NCBI GenBank assembly: GCA_009700365.1
Contig: WLME01000081.1
Span: 1 to 5,442 of the forward strand
Direction: 5' to 3'
Length of the DNA stretch: 5,442 nucleotides
DNA from: Actinomycetota bacterium
GTDB taxonomy: Bacteria; Actinomycetota; Actinomycetes; Nanopelagicales; Nanopelagicaceae
A program made the translations under genes and the position numbers. This document shows positions 1 to 5,442 of this stretch, piece by piece; position 1 is the first letter of the stretch; the number at the start of each line of letters is the position of its first letter. Below the pieces are notes generated by a model. The model searched no databases and was not told the DNA's origin. It saw only the letters and a list, made by a program, of their open reading frames with translations.

Positions 1-1385
1 CAGCCTCATCGCACTTAATCGCGACACAATCTCCTAAAGAACGCGCGCTCCTTCTTCGTACGATTGCTGCAGAAATTGAAGCATCGCGCGCAACACTTAT
101 TGAATCTGCATGCGCAGAAACAGCTCTTCCGGAGGGCCGCATCGGCGGTGAAATAACTCGTACTACAGTTCAATTCGAACTCTTTGCTCGACTTGTTGAG
201 TCTGGAAAACACCTCGCGGTTACCATCGATAAGGCAGATCCAAACTACTCCCCTGCGCCACGTCCTGATATTCGTAAGATGAATGTTCCAATGGGAGTAG
301 TAGCTATCTTTGCTGCCAGCAATTTCCCGCTTGCTTTCTCTGTAGCAGGTGGTGATGCCGCATCTGCGATTGCTGCAGGCAATGCCATCGTCGCTAAGGC
401 CCATCCATCACATCCAAATACCTGTGCAACTATTGAAAGCGCCATTAAATCTGCGCTTAAAAAATGCGGATTGAGCGAAGATATTTACTCGATTGTTCAA
501 GGCGTAAGTCCTGACATCACCCATTGGCTCGCACTTCACGATGACATCAAAGCTGTTGGTTTCACAGGTTCTGAGATCGTTGGAAGAATTCTTGTTAATC
601 TAGCAGCAACGCGCAAAGAACCTATCCCTGTCTTTGCAGAAATGGGAAGTCTCAATCCCGTCTTTGTAACGAAGAGCGCCATTGCCGAACGTTCCGAATC
701 ACTTGCAAAAGGAATTATTGATTCAGCACTCATGGGCTCGGGCCAGTTCTGTACCAAACCAGGACTTGTATTCACACCACAGGACCCTGACTTCATCGCA
801 ACAATGAAGTCCCATCTTGCGACACTTTCCGTTGCGCCGCTCTTGAGCAAATCTATCGCCGATCGATTTTCATCTGCCATCGCCAAGCTTTCTTCGGCTG
901 GAAAGATCGAAGTTGCTTCCGGAGTTACGAATGAATCCGGATTTGGAGTTACTCCAACTATCTTCATCACTGATTGGGCAACAGCTTCAGCCAATCACGA
1001 ACTTCTCGAAGAGCACTTCGGTCCAACCACCGTCGTCATCACGTGCGATGAAAACCAATATGTTGAAATCGCATCATCACTTCAGGGGCAATTAACGGCA
1101 ACTATTCAGGGAACAGATGCTGATAAAACAGCCGAACTACTTGCTGTACTGAAGGAGAAGGCTGGTCGAGTTATCTGGAATGGATTCCCTACAGGAGTTG
1201 CAGTGACATCTGCCATGAACCATGGTGGACCTTGGCCCTCATCGTCATCACATACAACATCAGTCGGAACAGATGCGATCTATCGATTTATGCGTCCTGT
1301 CGCCTATCAAGGATTTGCACAGAGCGTTCTTCCGACGCCGCTTCAAGATGCAAACGCTTGGGCTGTTCCGCAATCCATTAACTAA
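1..1385 (+). CDS. Alpha-ketoglutarate semialdehyde dehydrogenase (2,5-dioxovalerate dehydrogenase), 5' end cut by window
   Basis: This enzyme oxidises alpha-ketoglutarate semialdehyde to 2-oxoglutarate with NAD(P)+, the last step of hydroxyproline breakdown. The frame is open from base 3 with no stop, giving 460 visible residues that end at TAA 1383-1385. The ATG at 279 is internal, because clear aldehyde dehydrogenase sequence (for example the GRIGGE stretch) lies before it. Family members have roughly 500-525 residues, so about 50 are missing to the left. Visible residues: the cofactor/substrate loop ASNFP with Asn107; VAKAHP with Lys132; GFTGS near 186-190; the general-base Glu213 in AEMGSLNP; the catalytic Cys250 (codon 750-752) in GSGQFCTKPG; and the C-terminal NGFPTGV and HGGPWP motifs typical of the KGSADH branch. 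The same enzyme also serves pentose and glucarate pathways. The hydroxyproline role here is inferred from the convergent neighbours. It has its own promoter outside the window. Confidence 0.93.
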   Translation, partial: ASSHLIATQSPKERALLLRTIAAEIEASRATLIESACAETALPEGRIGGEITRTTVQFELFARLVESGKHLAVTIDKADPNYSPAPRPDIRKMNVPMGVVAIFAASNFPLAFSVAGGDAASAIAAGNAIVAKAHPSHPNTCATIESAIKSALKKCGLSEDIYSIVQGVSPDITHWLALHDDIKAVGFTGSEIVGRILVNLAATRKEPIPVFAEMGSLNPVFVTKSAIAERSESLAKGIIDSALMGSGQFCTKPGLVFTPQDPDFIATMKSHLATLSVAPLLSKSIADRFSSAIAKLSSAGKIEVASGVTNESGFGVTPTIFITDWATASANHELLEEHFGPTTVVITCDENQYVEIASSLQGQLTATIQGTDADKTAELLAVLKEKAGRVIWNGFPTGVAVTSAMNHGGPWPSSSSHTTSVGTDAIYRFMRPVAYQGFAQSVLPTPLQDANAWAVPQSIN

Positions 1386-1392
1386 ATATTTT
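1386..1392. other. Convergent gene junction of 7 bases without a clear terminator
   Basis: The plus-strand dehydrogenase stops at 1383-1385 (TAA) and the minus-strand epimerase stops at 1393-1395 (TGA), leaving seven A/T bases. A T-rich run follows the TAA, but no GC-rich stem stands before it. The best inverted repeat I find is 1373-1379 against 1415-1421 (ATCCATT/AATGGAT), a 7-bp stem with a 35-base loop, too weak to call an intrinsic terminator. Transcripts from both sides probably overlap here or end by another mechanism. Confidence 0.7.
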
Positions 1393-2397
1393 TCAGACGA
1401 TAAAACCGCTTGGGAATGGATCGTTCTCATCGAGCATCCAGGTTGCCTCGCCCATCACCCACGCTCGACCAGTAATCATTGGGATAATCGCGTCAAAATC
1501 GCCAACCTTGGTGCGCTCCTTAATTCTTCCTTCAAAGTGAGAGCCAATCCACGATTCGTTATTGAGAACATCGCCTTCTGTAAATTCTCCACGAGCAACC
1601 ATTTGAGCTAAGCGCGCACTTGTTCCTGTGCCGCATGGTGAACGATCGAACCAGCCGGGATGAATCGCCATTGCATTGCGCCAATGAAGTGGACCTTCGC
1701 TGCCGGGTGCGACGAAGTCGATGTGGTGGCAGATTGCGATATCTGGATTTTCAGGGTGCACTGGTCGATTCTGCTCATTAATGGCATCAGAAATTAAGAG
1801 CCCGTAGTCAAGAAACTTCTGACCGTTCTCTCGCTTAAATTCAAGACCTACGCGATCGGCAGGAACGATTGCATAGAAATTACCGCCGTATGCCATGTCA
1901 TATCTGATTTTTCCAAGACCTGGCACATCAACTTCTTGGTCGAGTGCATAAGAAAATGATGGAACATTTGTCAAAGTGACATTTTTAGCGTGTCCATTTT
2001 CGACGGCAACATCTACAACTACCAATCCAGCTGGGGTATCGAGTCGGATAGTTGTTACTGGTTCGATCACTTTCACCAGTTGCTTTTCAACCAGCGCTGT
2101 GGCAACTCCGATAGTTCCATGTCCACACATCGGAAGACAGCCTGAAACTTCTATGTAGACAACTCCCCAGTCGGCATCTGGTCGAGTTGGTTTCTGCAAG
2201 ATTGCACCGCTCATGGCGCTATGTCCGCGGGGTTCATACATCAGCCAATGGCGGAAGTAATCCATATGCTCCATAAAGTGAAGGCGCTTATCGAACATCG
2301 TGGCACCTGGGATTTCACCAATTCCCGAAGTCACAACGCGAGTTGGCATACCTTCGGTATGAGTCTCTACGGTTGTAACGGTGCGGATGCTCTTCAT
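1393..2397 (-). CDS. lhpA: 4-hydroxyproline 2-epimerase (proline racemase family)
   Basis: This enzyme inverts C2 of trans-4-hydroxy-L-proline to give cis-4-hydroxy-D-proline, a cofactor-free two-base reaction and the first step of the pathway. The protein has 334 residues, the usual family length. Both catalytic cysteines are present: Cys91 in MCGHGTIG (90-97; codon 2125-2127) and Cys255 in DRSPCGTGTSAR (251-262; codon 1633-1635). The pair marks a racemase/epimerase; the related trans-3-hydroxyproline dehydratases carry Thr at the second catalytic position. The N-terminal HTEGMPTRVV and EPRGHSAMSGA motifs also fit. Proline racemase activity is possible from sequence alone, but the dehydrogenase and deaminase next to it argue for hydroxyproline. 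The ATG at 2395-2397 lies 8 bases after the deaminase stop and has no good Shine-Dalgarno sequence, so translation is probably coupled. The symbol follows Pseudomonas usage; hypRE and hypF have also been used. It is the last gene of the operon. Confidence 0.92.
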   Translation of the reverse strand: MKSIRTVTTVETHTEGMPTRVVTSGIGEIPGATMFDKRLHFMEHMDYFRHWLMYEPRGHSAMSGAILQKPTRPDADWGVVYIEVSGCLPMCGHGTIGVATALVEKQLVKVIEPVTTIRLDTPAGLVVVDVAVENGHAKNVTLTNVPSFSYALDQEVDVPGLGKIRYDMAYGGNFYAIVPADRVGLEFKRENGQKFLDYGLLISDAINEQNRPVHPENPDIAICHHIDFVAPGSEGPLHWRNAMAIHPGWFDRSPCGTGTSARLAQMVARGEFTEGDVLNNESWIGSHFEGRIKERTKVGDFDAIIPMITGRAWVMGEATWMLDENDPFPSGFIV

Positions 2398-2405
2398 AGT
2401 TCTAT

Positions 2406-3299
2406 TTAGCGATTCTTGAAGTAGGCCAGGGCTACATCCATCTCGCGATGAATCTGTTCTTGTTCGTGCTTTGGAAGTGGCAAACGAGGGAGGCGAGTTG
2501 GTCCGCCATAGCGACCCACATGATCCATTCCCAACTTAATTGCCTGAATGAACTCCTTCTTAGAGTCCCAATGGAACACATCATGAAGAGCTGCATACAT
2601 AGGCGCAGCCTCTTTAAAGTTTCCTGATGTAGCAAGGTTGTAAAGCTCCATAGATTCCTTAGGAAGCGCATTTGGGAATCCTGCAATCCACCCAGATATT
2701 CCAGCGGTAGAAAGCTCAAGGAATACATCATCTGCTCCGACGATTACTTCAATTCGAGGAGCAAGCTTCTTGATCTGCCAGATTCGGCGAACATCTCCAG
2801 AAAACTCTTTAATCGCAACAACATTGGGAACTTCATCTGCAATACGGGCAACTAACTTAGGTGTCAGATCAACCTTGGTATCAAAAGGATTGTTATATGC
2901 GATGATGGGAATTCCGACCTTAGCTACCTCTTTATAGTGTGCGACGACCTCATCATCTGAGGCGCGATACGCATTCGGTGGGAGCAACATGACGGCTCCG
3001 GCGCCCGCATTCTGTGCATGCTCGGCCCACTTACGTGACTCAGCAGCACCATAGGCGGCAACACCTGGAACAACGCTGAAACCTTTAGGAGCTGCAGCAA
3101 CTGCAACCTCCACCATCTTCGCCCGTTCTTCGGCAGTAAGAACCTGATACTCGCCAAGTGAACCGTTTGGAATAACACCATGTGTTCCATTTGCTGCCAA
3201 CCATGCGACATGCTCTGCATACTTGTCGTAGTCAACAGTGAGATCTGATTTAAACGGGGTCGCTGTGGCAGTTAATACGCCATTCCATGGGTTAGTCAT
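2406..3299 (-). CDS. lhpC: 1-pyrroline-4-hydroxy-2-carboxylate deaminase (DapA/DHDPS superfamily)
   Basis: This enzyme converts 1-pyrroline-4-hydroxy-2-carboxylate to alpha-ketoglutarate semialdehyde with release of ammonia, by Schiff-base chemistry on a TIM barrel. The protein has 297 residues. Lys164 in VAIKEFSGD (codon 2808-2810) is the expected Schiff-base lysine, and Tyr135 in AYNNP is the conserved barrel tyrosine. The GTTGE loop of true dihydrodipicolinate synthase reads GSLGE here (46-50), so the second Thr is Leu48; this argues against lysine biosynthesis. Keto-deoxyglucarate dehydratase, which makes the same product, is the main alternative, and the epimerase and dehydrogenase neighbours make it less likely. 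I chose the ATG at 3297-3299 because homologs begin close to MTNPWNG. The frame stays open back to 3416, but that part overlaps the alpha-subunit gene and looks non-native. An in-frame TTG at 3306-3308 sits closer to a GGGAT sequence and cannot be excluded. It lies 23 bases after the alpha-subunit stop. Confidence 0.9.
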   Translation of the reverse strand: MTNPWNGVLTATATPFKSDLTVDYDKYAEHVAWLAANGTHGVIPNGSLGEYQVLTAEERAKMVEVAVAAAPKGFSVVPGVAAYGAAESRKWAEHAQNAGAGAVMLLPPNAYRASDDEVVAHYKEVAKVGIPIIAYNNPFDTKVDLTPKLVARIADEVPNVVAIKEFSGDVRRIWQIKKLAPRIEVIVGADDVFLELSTAGISGWIAGFPNALPKESMELYNLATSGNFKEAAPMYAALHDVFHWDSKKEFIQAIKLGMDHVGRYGGPTRLPRLPLPKHEQEQIHREMDVALAYFKNR

Positions 3300-3322
3300 G
3301 CCGCACAACTTATCCCGTAATC

Positions 3323-4660
3323 TTACTTTTTTCCATCTCCTAGAAGTCCTAACGATATTGGGCTCGCGATTGGCCGATTGCTGAGAGCAATTCTTTCGCC
3401 ATCTGTAATTGGGCAATGTGTTAATCCCGCAACAATTTCAGAGACATTTCGAGAACATACTCTTCCTTGACAAAGACCCATTCCGGCGCGAGTGAAGAGC
3501 TTTGCGGTACGAGAATCTTCGGCTCCGAGTTCTGTGACGGATTCACAAATCTCACTCATCTTTACTTCTTCACAACGGCAGACAGTCGTGTTTTCTTCTA
3601 ACCAGCTCTGCCAACCGTCTTTAACTGGATAAGAACGTTTGAGCGCATTTGCAAATATCTGTTTGCGAATTCGATTTAATCGTAGTGTGGATCGAATCGA
3701 CTGTCCTGTCGCAGATAAACCAGCAATCTCGCCTTCAATTAAGGATAGATCCGCTCCCCCGATACCAGTTGCCTCGCCAGCAATCCAAATATTTCTTACT
3801 GAACTTCGCTGCTGGTCATCAACCTCAAAAATAGTTGTCCCGTCGGAATCAACTTTTTGCGCACAGCCGACAATTCCACCCAGTGTCAGATCTGGCAAGA
3901 ATCCCCAACCCACTGCAACAACATCAGCGCTAAGAGTTTGAGACTTTTTCTTACCAATCTGGAGGCGAGAATTGACGCCAGAGATAGTTGCCAAGCCATC
4001 AGAAAAACGCGTGACACTCTGATTAAATCTCGGTGCAATCTTGCTTCTCCTTAGAAGTTTTGCGTAATAAACCAGTTCCAAGAATTTGCTCGGGTTGAGA
4101 AGAAGCGCGTGAACAGAGAGTAGCCAACGAAGTGGGTTATTGGCTTCATAAAGTCCAACAATCTCAGCACCAGATTCTGCTAAACCAGTTGCAACGGGAA
4201 GCAAGAACGGTCCGGTACCGGCAACGATGATTCTCTTTCCAGGTAGAAGATCGTGCCCCTTGAGAAGTGATTGAGCTGCTCCGGGCGTCATTGAACCCGG
4301 AAGATCCCATCCAGGAAATGGAAGTGATCGATCGTAAGCACCTGTGGCAATGATCAATTTCTCAGCCGTAAGTGAACTCTCTTGGCCACCTTGTAGATAA
4401 TTCACTCTATAAAGCCCGCCCTGCGTCTCAATACTCCACACTGTCGCATCAGAAATATGTGTGACGGAGGATGCGGATTCAATCTTCGAGAAAAGTTGAT
4501 CTGCGCGATCGCTCTTGTAGCCCTTTACGGAATTCCTGTGGCGCCAATATTGGCCACCCTTCTTAGATGCCGAGTCAATGAGAGCTACCTCGGCTCCGCT
4601 ACGTGAGGCTGCTTCAGCAGCGGCAAGACCTGCAGGACCTGCACCAATGATGATGATCAT
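3323..4660 (-). CDS. lhpE: D-hydroxyproline dehydrogenase alpha subunit: FAD/NAD(P)-type flavoprotein with C-terminal BFD-like [2Fe-2S] domain
   Basis: This is a subunit of the membrane- or electron-chain-linked complex that oxidises cis-4-hydroxy-D-proline; it is inferred to pass electrons from the substrate-oxidising beta subunit to an acceptor. The protein has 445 residues. The first Rossmann motif GAGPAG is at 6-11, followed by GGQYWRH (35-41). ATGAYDR (105-111) and PFPGWDLPG are family hallmarks. The second dinucleotide fold is at VAGTGP (146-151), and the FAD-closing motif IAGEATGIGGAD spans 293-304. A C-terminal BFD-like cluster domain has Cys361, Cys363, Cys397 and Cys402 (CRCEEV then GMGLCQGRVC). 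HcnB of cyanide synthase and OoxA of opine oxidases share this architecture, so the substrate is assigned by context. The start codon overlaps the gamma gene stop as ATGA (4657-4660), with a good ribosome site GGAGAG 6 bases upstream. The symbol follows Pseudomonas naming by analogy. Confidence 0.87.
   Translation of the reverse strand: MIIIIGAGPAGLAAAEAASRSGAEVALIDSASKKGGQYWRHRNSVKGYKSDRADQLFSKIESASSVTHISDATVWSIETQGGLYRVNYLQGGQESSLTAEKLIIATGAYDRSLPFPGWDLPGSMTPGAAQSLLKGHDLLPGKRIIVAGTGPFLLPVATGLAESGAEIVGLYEANNPLRWLLSVHALLLNPSKFLELVYYAKLLRRSKIAPRFNQSVTRFSDGLATISGVNSRLQIGKKKSQTLSADVVAVGWGFLPDLTLGGIVGCAQKVDSDGTTIFEVDDQQRSSVRNIWIAGEATGIGGADLSLIEGEIAGLSATGQSIRSTLRLNRIRKQIFANALKRSYPVKDGWQSWLEENTTVCRCEEVKMSEICESVTELGAEDSRTAKLFTRAGMGLCQGRVCSRNVSEIVAGLTHCPITDGERIALSNRPIASPISLGLLGDGKK
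4657..4660 (-). other. ATGA stop/start overlap, gamma to alpha subunit
   Basis: On the minus strand ATGA contains the alpha start (ATG, 4658-4660) and the gamma stop (TGA, 4657-4659). Such overlaps usually mean coupled translation and fixed subunit ratios, consistent with one complex. Confidence 0.95.
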
Positions 4661-4908
4661 GGCGTGCTCTCCACATTCATTCCCTGCTTAGCTTCGATAA
4701 GACAGGAACGTTGATTTGCAACGCCATCGACAACAAGAACACAGTCAAAGCAGATACCGATTCCACAAAAGATTGATCGTGGTTCATTTTCAAAACGGGT
4801 AGTGCGAAGTTGGCGATTATCTGAGGCGATAAGAGCGGCGGCAATACTCTGCCCCGATTCACAGGTGAATTCTTTTCCATTAAATGTAAATGAAATCTGA
4901 TTTGTCAT
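4657..4908 (-). CDS. lhpF: D-hydroxyproline dehydrogenase gamma subunit: small [2Fe-2S] ferredoxin-like protein
   Basis: This is a small electron-transfer subunit of 83 residues. It has the beta-grasp [2Fe-2S] pattern of the HcnA/OoxC-like group: Cys48, Cys53, Cys56 and Cys69, spaced C-x4-C-x2-C-x12-C, inside FCGIGICFDC and NQRSC. The N-terminal half (SFTFNGKEFTCESGQSIAAA) is the usual beta-hairpin and helix that precede the cluster loop. There is no signal peptide or membrane segment, so it is expected in the cytoplasm bound to the alpha and beta subunits. The gene sits between those two subunits and overlaps each by 4 bases, which is strong evidence for a shared complex. A GAAAAGG stretch (4916-4922) 7 bases upstream is a plausible ribosome site. 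Alone it could be any small ferredoxin domain protein; its position gives the assignment. The symbol follows Pseudomonas naming by analogy. Confidence 0.87.
   Translation of the reverse strand: MTNQISFTFNGKEFTCESGQSIAAALIASDNRQLRTTRFENEPRSIFCGIGICFDCVLVVDGVANQRSCLIEAKQGMNVESTP
4667..4672 (-). promoter_or_regulatory. Ribosome binding site of the alpha subunit
   Basis: GGAGAG on the minus strand, 6 bases before the ATG at 4658-4660, inside the end of the gamma gene. It is the strongest Shine-Dalgarno match in the operon and supports MIIIIGAGPAG as the true N-terminus. Confidence 0.75.
4905..4908 (-). other. ATGA stop/start overlap, beta to gamma subunit
   Basis: On the minus strand ATGA holds the gamma start (ATG, 4906-4908) and the beta stop (TGA, 4905-4907). 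With the second overlap at 4657-4660 it ties the three dehydrogenase genes into one translational unit. Confidence 0.95.
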
Positions 4909-5442
4909 TGCGAAACCTTTTCAAATCTGGCGGGTGAGAAGGAAGTTGCATCCATAAACGATTGGCGTCCAAGAATCGCATCTGTAATAAGAGCAGCAGA
5001 TCCTGGCGCTAAACCAATTCCAGCGCCTTCATGTCCAGCTGAATGCCAAAGACCTTTTACGGTTGAATCCTCACCAATCACTGGAAGATGATCTGGTGCA
5101 TAGGGTCGAAAACCTCGATATGCACGTAGAAGCTGGACATCACGAAGTACGGGAAAGAGGGATGTCGCTTGGGCAGCGAGTTGGCGCAGAATCTCATAAT
5201 TCATCGAGCCATCGAATCCGATGCGCTCGCGGCTTGCGCCGATCAATATTGTGCCTGCGCGAGTTCCTTCGACGACAGTACTGGTCTGCAAATCCGCATC
5301 GCTACTTGCAACGTTGGCTACATAATCTGAGTCATACACCTTATGAAACACATACTTCTTGGTCGGTTCTGTAACGAGGATAAATCCTTTGCGTGGCGCA
5401 ATTGGTAGATGCGAGCCAGCCATCTGCGCCAACTCCCCCGCC
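4905..5442 (-). CDS. lhpB: D-hydroxyproline dehydrogenase beta subunit: DadA-like FAD-dependent oxidoreductase, N-terminus cut by window
   Basis: This is the substrate-oxidising flavoprotein subunit, expected to oxidise cis-4-hydroxy-D-proline to 1-pyrroline-4-hydroxy-2-carboxylate. Only the last 178 residues are visible, with the first full codon at 5439-5441. The family has roughly 370-400 residues, so the N-terminal FAD-binding half lies to the right. The frame is open to the edge and starts with AGELAQMAG, an internal DAO-family segment, so the TTG and ATG codons near the edge are not the start. Visible family motifs: RKGFILVTEP (17-26), GFRPYAPDHLPVIG (110-123) and GHEGAGIG (136-143), the C-terminal FAD/substrate signature of DadA, glycine oxidase and HcnC-type enzymes. 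A general D-amino acid dehydrogenase or the opine oxidase beta subunit would look alike. The attached alpha and gamma genes and the downstream epimerase and deaminase support hydroxyproline. The symbol follows Pseudomonas naming by analogy. Confidence 0.87.
   Translation of the reverse strand, partial: AGELAQMAGSHLPIAPRKGFILVTEPTKKYVFHKVYDSDYVANVASSDADLQTSTVVEGTRAGTILIGASRERIGFDGSMNYEILRQLAAQATSLFPVLRDVQLLRAYRGFRPYAPDHLPVIGEDSTVKGLWHSAGHEGAGIGLAPGSAALITDAILGRQSFMDATSFSPARFEKVSQ
4916..4922 (-). promoter_or_regulatory. Probable ribosome binding site of the gamma subunit
   Basis: GAAAAGG on the minus strand, ending 7 bases before the ATG at 4906-4908 and lying within the end of the beta gene. 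It is a moderate match to the Shine-Dalgarno consensus. Confidence 0.5.

Noticed and set aside
15..994. Minus-strand open frames opposite the aldehyde dehydrogenase (15-404, 245-445, 536-994)
   Set aside because: They are antisense to a strongly supported gene, with no family motif; they arise from codon bias of the real frame.
279..1385. A shorter aldehyde dehydrogenase starting at the ATG at 279
   Set aside because: The frame is open to base 3 and the upstream 92 residues contain expected family sequence, so this ATG is an internal Met and the true start lies outside the window.
1355..1414. 8-base direct repeat CGCTTGGG at 1355-1362 and 1407-1414 flanking the convergent junction
   Set aside because: It is short, lies within two coding regions with different frames, and is expected by chance; there is no sign of a mobile element or attachment site.
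1373..1421. Inverted repeat ATCCATT/AATGGAT across the junction as a bidirectional terminator
   Set aside because: A 7-bp AT-rich stem with a 35-base loop is too weak for an intrinsic terminator and may be chance.
1222..1611. Plus-strand open frame of 129 codons running from the dehydrogenase 3' end into the antisense of the epimerase
   Set aside because: It lies over two well-supported genes in other frames, has no recognisable domain and no ribosome site that I can see; it is a shadow of the coding sequence.
2432..3235. Alternative minus-strand frames inside the deaminase gene (2432-2731, 2924-3235)
   Set aside because: They are out-of-frame readings with odd composition (Met/Leu/Ser/His-rich) and no domain, fully inside a conserved enzyme gene.
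3300..3416. A 39-residue N-terminal extension of the deaminase reading frame
   Set aside because: It overlaps the C-terminal coding region of the alpha subunit, is rich in Arg/Lys/Asn/Ser with no family resemblance, and the TIM-barrel protein has its natural start at MTNPWNG.
3639..5374. Plus-strand frames opposite the dehydrogenase subunits (3639-3941, 3649-3834, 3857-4054, 5063-5374)
   Set aside because: All are antisense to conserved flavoprotein sequence and show no motif or start signal.

Overview
The window is almost wholly coding. It holds most of a bacterial trans-4-hydroxy-L-proline degradation locus. Six protein genes are visible: one on the plus strand, cut by the left edge, and five on the minus strand, the most upstream of which is cut by the right edge. 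Only about 38 bases lie outside coding sequence. No RNA gene, mobile element, CRISPR array or sizeable repeat was seen.

Layout from left to right: (1) 1-1385, plus strand, the 3' part of an alpha-ketoglutarate semialdehyde dehydrogenase gene. (2) A 7-base convergent junction. (3) A minus-strand operon read from right to left: 5442-4905, the C-terminal part of a DadA-like FAD oxidoreductase (beta subunit of D-hydroxyproline dehydrogenase); 4908-4657, a small [2Fe-2S] protein (gamma subunit); 4660-3323, a two-dinucleotide-domain flavoprotein with a C-terminal BFD-type [2Fe-2S] domain (alpha subunit); 3299-2406, a DapA-superfamily 1-pyrroline-4-hydroxy-2-carboxylate deaminase; 2397-1393, a 4-hydroxyproline 2-epimerase of the proline racemase family. 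The three dehydrogenase genes are joined by two ATGA stop/start overlaps. The next two gaps are 23 and 8 bases, so all five genes probably share one message whose promoter lies beyond the right edge.

Read as a pathway: the epimerase turns trans-4-hydroxy-L-proline into cis-4-hydroxy-D-proline; the three-subunit flavo/iron-sulfur dehydrogenase oxidises that to 1-pyrroline-4-hydroxy-2-carboxylate; the DapA-like enzyme deaminates and dehydrates it to alpha-ketoglutarate semialdehyde (2,5-dioxopentanoate) plus ammonia; the aldehyde dehydrogenase oxidises this to 2-oxoglutarate, which enters the TCA cycle. All four steps are therefore represented, although the first and last genes of the window are incomplete. 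No transporter or regulator falls inside the window.

Organism: the protein sequences resemble, from memory, hydroxyproline-cluster proteins of actinobacteria, but base composition is only moderate (by eye in the mid 40s to about 50 % GC). With the extreme packing, this would suit a streamlined aquatic actinobacterium such as the Nanopelagicales (acI) group. This is an inference and not proven by anything in the window. I see a known pathway in a compact arrangement and no clear sign of an undescribed system.
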